Origin: Clostridia bacterium
GTDB lineage: Bacteria; Bacillota; Clostridia; Christensenellales; Borkfalkiaceae
DNA length: 9,334 nt
Assembly (NCBI GenBank): GCA_017452305.1
Contig: JAFTMQ010000058.1
Span: 1-9,334 of the forward strand
Reading direction: 5' to 3'
Numbering within the stretch: position 1 is the stretch's first letter; the number at the start of each line of letters is the position of its first letter. The notes below the pieces were generated by a model. That model worked only from the letters and a program-made list of their open reading frames with translations, was not told the DNA's origin and searched no databases. Both the position numbers and the translations under genes were made by a program. Shown one piece after another: positions 1-6,680 of this stretch.

Positions 1-12
1 AAACACGCAAAA

Positions 13-49
13 AAAACGGAGCTCACCGCGTACATGGTAGCTCCGTTTT
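13..49 (-). terminator. Intrinsic terminator after uvrA
   Basis: An inverted repeat pairs AAAACGGAGCT (13-23) with AGCTCCGTTTT (39-49). An additional ACC/GGT pairing (25-27 with 36-38) is possible past a bulged C. On the minus strand the hairpin is followed by eight T residues (forward A9-A16). It begins 15 bp beyond the uvrA stop codon and is a strong Rho-independent terminator for the uvrBA transcript. The loop contains a variant of a 16-bp motif that also occurs at 2901 and 5388. Confidence 0.85.
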
Positions 50-64
50 ATGTTGTTCGTTATT

Positions 65-2881
65 TTAAAGTATCTTTTTCAAGAATTGGCCCGTGTAACT
101 GTTTTCGACGTTTGCCACTTGCTCGGGCGTACCCTCGCAAAGCACCGTGCCGCCGCCGTCCCCACCCTCGGGGCCGAGGTCGAGGATATAGTCCGCCGTT
201 TTGATGACGTCCAAATTATGCTCGATAACGATGACGGTATTGCCACCCTCGCGAAGTTGAAGCAAGATTTTAATGAGCTTATCCACGTCGTAGCTGTGCA
301 AGCCCGTCGTCGGCTCGTCCAAGATATACGCCGTTTTGCCCGTCGAGCGTTTGGCAAGCTCGGTGGCAAGCTTGACGCGTTGCGCCTCGCCGCCCGAAAG
401 GGTGGTGGAGCTTTGTCCAAGTTTGATATACCCCAAGCCCACGTCGTTGAGGGTTTTGATTTTGTTATAGATGGACGGAACGGGCGCGAAGAACTCGCAC
501 GCTTCCTCTACCGTCATTTCCAAGACGTCGGCAATACTCTTGCCCTTATACTTAACTTCGAGCGTTTCGCGGTTGTACCGCTTTCCGCCGCACACCTCGC
601 AGGGCACGAAAATATCGGGCAAGAAATGCATTTCGATTTTGATGATACCGTCGCCAAAGCAGTGTTCGCACCGCCCGCCCGATACGTTGAAGGAAAATCT
701 GCCCGATTTATAACCGCGCTCCTTAGCGTCGGGGGTCATCGCGAATAAATCGCGAATGGCATTGAACACGCCCGTATAGGTGGCAGGATTACTGCGCGGC
801 GTTCTGCCGATGGGCGATTGGTCAATCGCAATCACCTTATCGAAGTATTCCACGCCCTCCGCCTTATCATAATTGCCCTGCTTATGCTTCGCGCCGTTAT
901 GCGTGTTGGCAAGCAAGGGATAAATAATTTCATTGACAAGGCTGGATTTACCGCTTCCCGAAACCCCCGTCACCGCCGTAATCAAGCCGACGGGGATATC
1001 GACGTCGATATTTTTGAGGTTGTTTTGACGACAGCCGTACAGCTTCAACCACCTGCCGTCGGGCGCTTTACGCACCTCGGGCGTGCGGATTTTTCTTCTG
1101 CCCGCCAAATAATCGCCCGTGATAGAGCGGGGTTCGCCCATTACGTCTTGTAACGTACCGCTTACCACCACTTCGCCGCCGTGCACGCCCGCTTTCGGGC
1201 CGATATCTACGATATAGTCCGCCGCGCGCATCGTGTCCTCGTCGTGCTCCACGACAATGAGCGTATTGCCAATGTCTCGCAAATTTTTTAAGGAATTGAG
1301 CAGCTGTTCATTGTCGCGTTGGTGCAGACCGATGCTCGGTTCGTCCAAAATATACAAAACACCCGTGAGCGCACTGCCGATTTGTGTGGCAAGACGGATA
1401 CGCTGGCTTTCGCCACCCGAAAGGGTAACCGCCGAGCGCGTCAAGGTGAGGTAGTTAAGCCCGACGTTCCGCAAAAAGCCAAGTCGGTTGTTGATTTCCT
1501 TAATAATCGCGTCCGCGATAAGATGTTGGGTGGGCGTGAGCTTCGCCAACAAGTTGTCCATAAACGCGTAGATATTGTCGATGGACATTTCGCAAACTTC
1601 CCAAATATTTTTGCCGTCGATACGGACGGAAAGCGCTTCCTTTTTCAACCGTTTTCCGTTACAGCTATCGCAAGGCGCGTTACGCATTAAGCGTTCGATA
1701 TCCGCCTTTACGCCGTCCGAGGTCGTGTTCGCATAACGGCGTTGCAGGTTGTTGACGTAGCCCTCCCACGTCTTTTTAAAACTACCCGAAAAGGAGCGGG
1801 TGTTGTACTGCATTTCTACGGCGTGGTCACTGCCGTACATCAAAACGTCGTATATCCCCTCGGGCAAATCCTTTACGGGCACGTCCAAGGAAAAGTCATA
1901 CGCCTTGGCAAGCGCGGACATTTCCATAAGCGCCATCGACGCCGAACCCAAATTCCAGCCCGTCACCTTCATCGCGCCCTCGCGCAAGGTCTTGGTTTTG
2001 TCGGGACAGATAAGGTCGGGATCAACAAACGCCTTAAAACCCAAGCCCGAACAGGTCGGACAAGCGCCGTAAACGGTGTTGAACGAGAACATTCTCGGCT
2101 CTACCTCTTCCAGCGAAACGCCACAATCGGGGCAGGCATAATTAACGGAATATAAATCCTCTTGTCCGTCGCAATCAATCACCACGAGCCCCTCGGCAAG
2201 TTTAAGCGCCGCCTCTAAGCTGTCGGTCAAACGTTTTTGAATGGTGGGTTTCACCACAAGCCTATCCACCACGACGGAAATGTTGTGCTTGATATTCTTT
2301 TCAAGCTTGATTTCTTCTTGCAAATCATACACAATCCCATCGATTTTCACTCTGCCGTAGCCGCTCTTTTTGTACGCGGCGAGCTCCTTGACGTACTCCC
2401 CCTTTCTGCCGCGGACAACGGGCGCGTTGACAAGGATTTTGCTCCCCTCGGGCATCGCCAAAATATGGTCGCAAATCTCATCGACCGTTTGACGGCGAAT
2501 AGCTCTGCCACACTTGGGGCAGTGGGGAGTGCCGACGCGCGCGAATAAAAGACGGAAATAATCGTAAATTTCCGTCACCGTCCCCACCGTAGAACGGGGG
2601 TTGCGCGAGGTGGTTTTTTGGTCAATAGAAATCGCGGGAGAAAGCCCTTCGATGCTCTCGACGTCAGGCTTTTCCATTTGTCCTAAAAATTGGCGCGCGT
2701 AGGAAGAAAGGCTTTCGACGTACCGTCTTTGCCCTTCCGCGAAAATGGTATCGAACGCGAGCGTAGATTTACCACTGCCCGAAAGCCCCGTTAAAACGGT
2801 AAGCTTGTTGCGCGGAATTTCCACCGTCACGTTTTTCAAGTTATTCTCTTTTGCGCCTCTAACGATAATTTTTTCTTGCAT
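65..2881 (-). CDS. uvrA: Excinuclease ABC subunit UvrA
   Basis: UvrA is the DNA-binding ATPase that finds helix-distorting lesions in nucleotide excision repair and loads UvrB. The 938 residues match the family's usual length of about 940. Two ABC ATPase halves are visible. Half one has Walker A at 32-40 (GLSGSGKST), signature LSGGESQR at 487-494 and Walker B with ILDEPSIGLH at 511-520. Half two has Walker A at 639-647, LSGGEAQR at 828-835 and ILDEPTTGLH at 853-862. Cysteine pairs C250/C253 with C274/C277, and C738/C741 with C761/C764, are the expected zinc modules; C121/C124 and C404/C407 are further CxxC pairs. The ATG at 2881 follows AGGGA at a normal distance. The gene starts 55 bp after the uvrB stop on the same strand, so it is probably the second gene of a uvrBA operon. 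All key motifs are intact. Confidence 0.98.
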   Translation of the reverse strand: MQEKIIVRGAKENNLKNVTVEIPRNKLTVLTGLSGSGKSTLAFDTIFAEGQRRYVESLSSYARQFLGQMEKPDVESIEGLSPAISIDQKTTSRNPRSTVGTVTEIYDYFRLLFARVGTPHCPKCGRAIRRQTVDEICDHILAMPEGSKILVNAPVVRGRKGEYVKELAAYKKSGYGRVKIDGIVYDLQEEIKLEKNIKHNISVVVDRLVVKPTIQKRLTDSLEAALKLAEGLVVIDCDGQEDLYSVNYACPDCGVSLEEVEPRMFSFNTVYGACPTCSGLGFKAFVDPDLICPDKTKTLREGAMKVTGWNLGSASMALMEMSALAKAYDFSLDVPVKDLPEGIYDVLMYGSDHAVEMQYNTRSFSGSFKKTWEGYVNNLQRRYANTTSDGVKADIERLMRNAPCDSCNGKRLKKEALSVRIDGKNIWEVCEMSIDNIYAFMDNLLAKLTPTQHLIADAIIKEINNRLGFLRNVGLNYLTLTRSAVTLSGGESQRIRLATQIGSALTGVLYILDEPSIGLHQRDNEQLLNSLKNLRDIGNTLIVVEHDEDTMRAADYIVDIGPKAGVHGGEVVVSGTLQDVMGEPRSITGDYLAGRRKIRTPEVRKAPDGRWLKLYGCRQNNLKNIDVDIPVGLITAVTGVSGSGKSSLVNEIIYPLLANTHNGAKHKQGNYDKAEGVEYFDKVIAIDQSPIGRTPRSNPATYTGVFNAIRDLFAMTPDAKERGYKSGRFSFNVSGGRCEHCFGDGIIKIEMHFLPDIFVPCEVCGGKRYNRETLEVKYKGKSIADVLEMTVEEACEFFAPVPSIYNKIKTLNDVGLGYIKLGQSSTTLSGGEAQRVKLATELAKRSTGKTAYILDEPTTGLHSYDVDKLIKILLQLREGGNTVIVIEHNLDVIKTADYILDLGPEGGDGGGTVLCEGTPEQVANVENSYTGQFLKKIL

Positions 2882-2900
2882 AGTTTTCCCTATTTGTTGT

Positions 2901-2916
2901 GTTCAACGCGTACATG
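2901..2916. repeat. 16-bp intergenic motif, copy 2
   Basis: GTTCAACGCGTACATG lies in the 55-bp gap between uvrB and uvrA. It matches 15 of 16 bases at 5388-5403 and 14 of 16 bases at 21-36. All three copies are outside coding sequence and in the same orientation. No function is known to me; see findings. Confidence 0.4.
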
Positions 2917-2936
2917 GGTGCGTCTAATCGTCTTTT

Positions 2937-4901
2937 TTACTTCTTCATTGCCTTATGCAGCTTCATTTTTAATTGCGCGATTTTTTCGCGGATTTCTATG
3001 GCGCGCTCGAAGTCGAGCTGTCCGCTCGCCACCTTCATAAGCGCCTTTAATTTTTCGATTTCGTCGGGGATATCCTGCATCTTAATATCCTCGTCCGCTT
3101 TCTTCTTGGTGATATTCAAGGTGGATTTTACTTCCTTGATAATCGTCTTGGGCGTAATACCGTGCGCCTTGTTATATTCGTCTTGAATTTTTCTACGGCG
3201 GTTGGTTTCGCCTATCGCGCGCTTCATACTGTCCGTAATCACGTCCGCGTACATAATCACGCGCCCCTCGCTGTTACGCGCCGCTCTGCCTATCGTTTGG
3301 ATAAGCGCGGTGTCGCTACGCAAGAAGCCTTCCTTGTCCGCGTCCAAAATCGCCACCAGCTTCACCTCGGGCAAGTCCAAGCCCTCGCGAAGCAAATTGA
3401 TACCGCAAAGCACGTCGAACTCGCCAAGTCGAAGTCCGTTTACGATGTCGATACGCTCCAACGTATCCACGTCGCTGTGCATATATTTGACTTTGATTTG
3501 GTGCTCCTTTAAATAGTCGGTAAGCTCCTCCGCCATACGCTTGGTGAGGGTGGTAATCAAGACCCTGCCCCCCTCGTTTATCGTTTTTTTGATTTCGGAA
3601 AGCAAATCGTCTATCTGCCCCTTGGTCGGTTTTACGTCGATGATAGGATCGAGCAAGCCCGTTGGACGAATGAGCTGTTCTACGCGTTGGCCTGCCTGCT
3701 CTAATTCGTACGGCGCAGGGGTTGCGGAAACGCAAATCATTTGCGGCACACGCGCGTCAAATTCGTCAAAAGTCAAGGGTCTATTATCGAATGCAGCGCG
3801 CATACGGAAGCCGTATTCCACCAAATTTTTCTTGCGCGAAAGGTCGCCGTGGTACATTGCGCGGATTTGCGGAATGGTCATGTGGCTCTCGTCGATAAAC
3901 ACCAAAAATTCGCCCGAGGGGAAATAATCGAGCAGGGTAAAGGACGGCTGCCCTATCTTTCTGCCGTCAAAATAACGGCTGTAATTTTCGATGCCGCTAC
4001 AATACCCAATCTCGCGCATCATTTCAAGGTCGTGCTCCGTGCGTTGCTTTAAGCGTTGCGCTTCAAGGATTTTTCCGTCCTCTTCAAACGCGCGCACTTC
4101 CCCTTTCAAGTCCTCTTCAATCATCGAAAGGGCGCTTTTTAATTTTTCCGTGCCCACCGCATATTGACTTGCAGGGAAGATGGCGACGTGCGCGAGCTCG
4201 TTAATTTTATTGCCCGTCAACGCCTCGACCTCGTAAATTTTTTCAATTTCATCCCCCCAAAATTCGAGGCGGATTGCCACCTCGGAGTTGGACGCAGGGA
4301 AAATTTCCAAGCTGTCGCCGCGCACGCGGAAGGTCGAACGCTTGAAGTCGGTATCGTTGCGGGAATACTGCAATTCGATGAGCTTGCGCATAAGCTCGTT
4401 CCGTTCCCATTCCATACCCGGGCGCAGGGAAAGGGAAAGACGGAAATATTCCTCGGGCGCGCCAAGTCCGTAAATACACGAAACGGACGCGACCACAAGC
4501 ACGTCCTTGCGCTCCATAAGCGAGCCCGTCGCGCTGTTGCGCAGCTTGTCGATTTCGTCGTTCATACTCAAATCCTTTTCGATATAAGTATCGGTGGACG
4601 GAATGTAGCTTTCGGGTTGATAATAATCGTAATAAGAAACGAAATATTCCACGCGGTTTTCGGGGAAAAACTCCCTAAATTCATTGCAAAGCTGTGCGGC
4701 AAGCGTCTTGTTGTGCGCAATCACGAGGGTGGGACGATTGACGTTTTTGATGACGTTCGCCATCGTAAAGGTTTTGCCGCTCCCCGTTACGCCGACGAGG
4801 ACTTGGGTACGGACGCCGTCCAAAACCCCCTCCGTCAACTTTTCAATCGCTTGCGGTTGATCCCCCGTCGGGGCGAACGGCGCATGTAATTTGAAATCCA
4901 T
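2937..4901 (-). CDS. uvrB: Excinuclease ABC subunit UvrB
   Basis: UvrB is the helicase-like subunit that receives damaged DNA from UvrA, verifies the lesion by inserting a beta-hairpin between the strands, and recruits UvrC. The 654 residues are normal for the family. Walker A GVTGSGKT is at 37-44, the tyrosine-rich beta-hairpin starts near 91 (YYDYYQPESYIP), DESH is at 337-340 and motif VI QTIGRAAR is at 535-542. The C-terminal UVR coiled-coil domain that binds UvrC spans about 611-646. The start at 4901 is chosen because MDFKLHAPFAPTGDQP is the canonical N-terminus and AAGGAGG precedes it. The open frame continues upstream to 5324, but that stretch is low-complexity, antisense-like and crosses the promoter. 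uvrA follows on the same strand; uvrC is not in the window. Confidence 0.98.
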   Translation of the reverse strand: MDFKLHAPFAPTGDQPQAIEKLTEGVLDGVRTQVLVGVTGSGKTFTMANVIKNVNRPTLVIAHNKTLAAQLCNEFREFFPENRVEYFVSYYDYYQPESYIPSTDTYIEKDLSMNDEIDKLRNSATGSLMERKDVLVVASVSCIYGLGAPEEYFRLSLSLRPGMEWERNELMRKLIELQYSRNDTDFKRSTFRVRGDSLEIFPASNSEVAIRLEFWGDEIEKIYEVEALTGNKINELAHVAIFPASQYAVGTEKLKSALSMIEEDLKGEVRAFEEDGKILEAQRLKQRTEHDLEMMREIGYCSGIENYSRYFDGRKIGQPSFTLLDYFPSGEFLVFIDESHMTIPQIRAMYHGDLSRKKNLVEYGFRMRAAFDNRPLTFDEFDARVPQMICVSATPAPYELEQAGQRVEQLIRPTGLLDPIIDVKPTKGQIDDLLSEIKKTINEGGRVLITTLTKRMAEELTDYLKEHQIKVKYMHSDVDTLERIDIVNGLRLGEFDVLCGINLLREGLDLPEVKLVAILDADKEGFLRSDTALIQTIGRAARNSEGRVIMYADVITDSMKRAIGETNRRRKIQDEYNKAHGITPKTIIKEVKSTLNITKKKADEDIKMQDIPDEIEKLKALMKVASGQLDFERAIEIREKIAQLKMKLHKAMKK

Positions 4902-4947
4902 AATACTCCCCTCCTTGGGTGGAATTTTGCCTGCTCGGCAATGCATT

Positions 4948-4959
4948 AAACAAATGTTT
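4948..4959. promoter_or_regulatory. Candidate LexA (SOS) box before uvrB
   Basis: AAACAAATGTTT is a dyad with arms AAACA/TGTTT. It resembles the Gram-positive LexA/DinR operator core GAACNNNNGTTC but has A and T in place of the outer G and C. On the minus strand the 14-mer from 4960 to 4947 agrees with CGAACRNRYGTTYC at 11 of 14 positions by my count. It lies at about +1 to +13 relative to the start predicted from the -10 box, where a repressor would block transcription. uvrB is a classical SOS gene in Firmicutes. The match is imperfect, so this is a candidate only. Confidence 0.45.
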
Positions 4960-4967
4960 GCTTTGGT

Positions 4968-4996
4968 ATTATAACACAAACACGCGCAAAAGTAAA
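4968..4996 (-). promoter_or_regulatory. Predicted sigma-A promoter of uvrBA
   Basis: On the minus strand TATAAT reads from 4973 to 4968 and is preceded by TGT, making an extended -10 (TGnTATAAT). TTTACT at 4996-4991 is a moderate -35 at a 17-bp spacing. Transcription would begin near 4961, giving a leader of about 60 nt ending in the AAGGAGG ribosome binding site. Confidence 0.65.
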
Positions 4997-5002
4997 CAAA
5001 AT

Positions 5003-5029
5003 AAACGGATATTTTTAAAATATCCGTTT
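5003..5029 (-). terminator. Hairpin overlapping the stop of the 118-aa gene
   Basis: AAACGGATAT (5003-5012) pairs with ATATCCGTTT (5020-5029), and the inner TTTT/AAA bases also pair. The minus strand downstream is T-rich (TTTATTTTGTTTAC) rather than a pure T tract. The arm at 5020-5029 lies in the last codons of the 118-aa gene, and its stop codon (5015-5017) is in the loop. It probably separates this gene from the uvrB promoter that starts a few bases further on. Confidence 0.6.
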
Positions 5030-5371
5030 GAGTATGATACCGACAAGGAACGCCACCACCGCCGACGCCACCGCCCAAAATATTTTTAAGGCGGCGTCCC
5101 GTTTGAGCTGTGCAAAGCTGCGTTTGAATGCATAGCCGTTGGGCTTTAAGGAAATGACGTACATTTTTTCGCCCTTGCGCTCGGAAGAAAGCAGCTCGAA
5201 ATAGTTGTCGAGCGCCAACTCGCCAAGCAGCTTTTCCACCTGCTCCTCGGTGTATTTTCGACGGGGCGAAAGCAAAGCGAGGATTTCCGCAGGTGCAACC
5301 AAGCACACCTCTCGCCCTTGGCAAAGGGTATATACTGCGTCCATAATTTCATACTCTTTTCTATTTAACAT
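5015..5371 (-). CDS. Uncharacterised 118-aa predicted tail-anchored protein
   Basis: I do not recognise a named family. Residues 1-90 are soluble, charged and look like a small winged-helix-type fold: an N-terminal helix (KEYEIMDAVYTLC), a helix at about 40-60, then a beta-like stretch KMYVISLKPNGYAF. Residues about 95-114 form one clear hydrophobic membrane segment (IFWAVASAVVAFLVGIIL) followed by KRIF, so the protein is probably tail-anchored with its N-terminal domain in the cytoplasm. The start at 5371 is preceded by GAGAGGG and by AGGA further upstream. It lies upstream of uvrB on the same strand, but a hairpin and a new promoter separate them, so it is probably its own transcript. No clear promoter was found. 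The clean codon structure and a plausible two-part protein support a real gene. Confidence 0.8.
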   Translation of the reverse strand: MLNRKEYEIMDAVYTLCQGREVCLVAPAEILALLSPRRKYTEEQVEKLLGELALDNYFELLSSERKGEKMYVISLKPNGYAFKRSFAQLKRDAALKIFWAVASAVVAFLVGIILKRIF

Positions 5372-5387
5372 ACCCTCTCTTTCCTAC

Positions 5388-5403
5388 GTTCAACGCGTAC
5401 CTG
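5388..5403. repeat. 16-bp intergenic motif, copy 3
   Basis: GTTCAACGCGTACCTG lies between the ribosome binding site of the 118-aa gene and the upstream terminator. It differs from the copy at 2901-2916 at one position. Confidence 0.4.
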
Positions 5404-5422
5404 CCCCCGTCATTTGATAAAA

Positions 5423-5455
5423 AAGACGGAAACAAGGCAAGCTTGCTTCCGTCTT
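5423..5455 (-). terminator. Intrinsic terminator after the FMN reductase-like gene
   Basis: AAGACGGAA (5423-5431) pairs with TTCCGTCTT (5447-5455). The inner sequence is itself a palindrome, GCAAGCTTGC (5437-5446). On the minus strand the stem runs into six T residues (forward A5419-A5424), so it terminates leftward transcription coming from the redox gene at 5508-6050. A smaller hairpin (GCAAAT/ATTTGC, 5456-5472) lies just before it. Confidence 0.75.
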
Positions 5456-5507
5456 GCAAATGCAGTATTTGCAACCTTTTTATTTTTATGCGTATGATAG
5501 AATATGC

Positions 5508-6050
5508 TTAGCGAATGCTGTTCCCCATTTCGTAGGCGATGAGAGTGAGCTCGGGACGGTTTAATACGTCCCCTTTTTCGGAAACGCCCTTGCCGTACAA
5601 AACCCCCTTTTCTTCGTAGCCGTCCACACACTTAGCAAACCCTCTAAAACACGCAAGCGTGGTGTCGAGGGTGTCCCTATCCGCTTCCGCCGCCGTCGCG
5701 ATATAGAAAAGCTCTTTGTTGCGGATTTCCGTCCAACGCGCCACCGTTCTGTCGATGACCGCCTTTAATTGCGCGCAGATAGAATAGAAGTAAACGGGGC
5801 TTGACAAAACGAGCACGTCGCAGTCGATAATTTTTTGCAAAATTTCGCCCATATCGTCGTTGAACGCACACCTGCCCCCGTTCTTTGCGCAAAAATAGCA
5901 ACCCGTACACATCGCAATTTTCTTGTCGGCAACGCGGATTTTTTCCGCTTGATTGCCCGCGTCCAACGCGCCGCGCAAAAATTCGTCGCATAAAATATCC
6001 GAATTTCCGCCCTTTCTCGGACTGCCCGATAAAATAAGTACTTTCTTCAT
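5508..6050 (-). CDS. Flavodoxin-fold NAD(P)H-dependent FMN reductase-like protein
   Basis: The 180-residue product is a cytoplasmic flavoprotein of the FMN reductase/flavodoxin-fold superfamily, which transfers electrons from NAD(P)H through bound FMN. The N-terminal beta strand and phosphate loop KKVLILSGSPRKGGNS (residues 2-17) bind FMN phosphate. SSPVYFYS (83-90) forms the second flavin loop. Cysteines C48, C51, C54 and C61 (CTGCYFC...C) are typical of the multimeric flavodoxin/iron-sulfur flavoprotein branch. The natural electron acceptor cannot be read from sequence. The start at 6050 is chosen because the canonical N-terminus begins there; the frame extends to 6116 but would overlap the regulator. 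The ATG lies 2 bp past the stop of the XRE gene at 6053-6250, so the pair is almost certainly co-transcribed and probably translationally coupled. Its ribosome binding site lies inside the regulator's last codons. Confidence 0.88.
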   Translation of the reverse strand: MKKVLILSGSPRKGGNSDILCDEFLRGALDAGNQAEKIRVADKKIAMCTGCYFCAKNGGRCAFNDDMGEILQKIIDCDVLVLSSPVYFYSICAQLKAVIDRTVARWTEIRNKELFYIATAAEADRDTLDTTLACFRGFAKCVDGYEEKGVLYGKGVSEKGDVLNRPELTLIAYEMGNSIR

Positions 6051-6052
6051 TT

Positions 6053-6250
6053 TTATATATCCCGTCCTACTAATTCGTCTAAAGTTATCCCGTAAAAATC
6101 GGCAAGCTTGATACAATCCGCGATGTTAGGGACATTTATTCCTTTCTCCCACGCACTAATTGTGGACTGTGGAATACCCGTTTGCTTTGCCAAGTCCATT
6201 TGGGTAATATTTCTCAATTTCCTCTGTTCTTTTAATCCGTCACTTATCAT
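6053..6250 (-). CDS. XRE-family HTH regulator, module A
   Basis: This 65-residue protein is a single Cro/CI-type helix-turn-helix domain with no ligand-binding or dimerisation extension. The HTH covers about residues 5-60, with a scaffold helix at 15-25 (TQMDLAKQTG) and a recognition helix near 27-36 (PQSTISAWEK). The C-terminal block CIKLADFYGITLDELVGR is almost identical in the paralogue at 8251-8454, and a 26-bp DNA stretch is identical between them (6090-6115 and 8291-8316). The ATG at 6250 follows AGAGGTG at five bases. It is divergent from the small gene at 6344 and leads straight into the FMN reductase-like gene. The dyads at 6275-6290 and 6304-6319 are its likely operators, implying autorepression and repression of the divergent gene. 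How it would be inactivated is not visible. Confidence 0.93.
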   Translation of the reverse strand: MISDGLKEQRKLRNITQMDLAKQTGIPQSTISAWEKGINVPNIADCIKLADFYGITLDELVGRDI

Positions 6251-6270
6251 TTTTTCACCTCTTATAAAAA

Positions 6271-6279
6271 ATTATATCA
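6271..6279 (-). promoter_or_regulatory. Extended -10 promoter of regulator A
   Basis: The minus strand reads TGATATAAT from 6279 to 6271, a full extended -10 element. The -35 region 17 bp upstream (AAGTAT) is weak, which fits an extended -10 promoter. The element overlaps operator-like site 2 (6275-6290), so binding there would block transcription of the regulator and of the linked FMN reductase gene. Confidence 0.65.
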
Positions 6280-6290
6280 GTTTTCTGTTA
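6275..6290. promoter_or_regulatory. Operator-like site 2, module A
   Basis: TATCAGTTTTCTGTTA matches the perfect palindrome at 6304-6319 at 13 of 16 positions, with the TCTGTTA half fully conserved. Centre-to-centre spacing is 29 bp, close to three helical turns, so regulator dimers could bind both sites on the same face. It overlaps the regulator's own -10. Confidence 0.6.
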
Positions 6291-6297
6291 TAAATAC

Positions 6298-6326
6298 TTG
6301 ACTTAACAGAATTCTGTTATTATAAT
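6298..6326 (+). promoter_or_regulatory. Near-consensus promoter of small gene A, with operator in spacer
   Basis: The -35 is TTGACT (6298-6303), the spacer is 17 bp and the -10 is TATAAT (6321-6326). The spacer holds a perfect 16-bp palindrome, TAACAGAATTCTGTTA (6304-6319), starting directly after the -35. A bound dimer would exclude RNA polymerase. The predicted leader is only about 11 nt and consists mostly of the GAGGTG ribosome binding site. Confidence 0.85.
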
Positions 6327-6343
6327 AATATTGAGGTGAAAAA

Positions 6344-6613
6344 ATGGAAAATATATTAGAACAATTATATTATGCAGAATTAGAGGAAAATCCGCAGGTA
6401 CTTCCCGATAGAAAAGAAGAAAAATATCAAGTACTTGAAAAGGCGCGCGATTCTTTTTTCAACGCGTTAACCAAAGAACAAAAAAAGCTCTATTTGGCTT
6501 ATGAGGATATTCAACGCGAGTGGCGTAATGAAGAAAGCCTAAATACATACAAGTGTGCCTTTCAATCGGGCTTTCAATTCGCACAGGAAATTTTCACCCC
6601 AAAAAATATTTAG
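6344..6613 (+). CDS. Small acidic helical protein, module A (DUF6809-like)
   Basis: The 89-residue product has no signal peptide or membrane segment and is predicted to be mostly helical. It starts MENILEQLYYAELEENPQ, continues with a charged helix at about 24-50 and a conserved core QREWRNEESLN (57-67), and ends with an aromatic/glycine segment AFQSGFQFAQEI (72-83). The opening LEQLYY and closing GF.F layout recall the clostridial family annotated DUF6809; I give that from memory and its function is unknown. It is identical to the paralogue at 8546-8809 at about 61 of 83 aligned residues. The start follows GAGGTG at five bases. It is divergent from the XRE gene and driven by a strong promoter with a built-in operator, so it is probably repressed by that regulator. 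Its DNA is visibly more A+T-rich than the uvr genes. Confidence 0.88.
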   Translation: MENILEQLYYAELEENPQVLPDRKEEKYQVLEKARDSFFNALTKEQKKLYLAYEDIQREWRNEESLNTYKCAFQSGFQFAQEIFTPKNI

Positions 6614-6640
6614 AAATACAAACTCGCGTTATTGCTACAC

Positions 6641-6674
6641 AAAACCGCCCGTCAATTTTTTGACGGGCGGTTTT
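6641..6674. terminator. Bidirectional intrinsic terminator
   Basis: A perfect 15-bp stem pairs AAAACCGCCCGTCAA (6641-6655) with TTGACGGGCGGTTTT (6660-6674) around a TTTT loop. Both ends have A/T tracts, so it can stop small gene A (ending 6613) rightwards and the DUF1893 gene (ending 6681) leftwards. The two genes converge on it. Confidence 0.92.
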
Positions 6675-6680
6675 TACGGT

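Noticed and set aside
50..748. Long rightward open frame opposite the end of uvrA (232 codons)
   Set aside because: It is antisense to the conserved second ATPase half of UvrA. Similar antisense frames lie opposite the rest of uvrA and uvrB; they follow from codon bias in the real genes and have no ribosome binding site.
4902..5324. N-terminal extension of UvrB in the same frame
   Set aside because: The extension is rich in Gly, Arg and Cys without family similarity, overlaps the 118-aa gene and crosses the predicted promoter. AAGGAGG and the canonical N-terminus mark the start at 4901.
5392..5881. 17 of 19 base match between 5392-5410 and 5863-5881 (around ACCTGCCCCCGT)
   Set aside because: The second copy is in the coding sequence of the FMN reductase-like gene around its conserved cysteine. 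A match of this size somewhere in a 9-kb window is not far from chance.
6053..6613. Classical toxin-antitoxin system
   Set aside because: Type II pairs are normally in one operon. Here the genes are divergent, the small protein has no toxin motif such as RelE, HicA or HigB residues, and the regulator is coupled to a redox gene instead.
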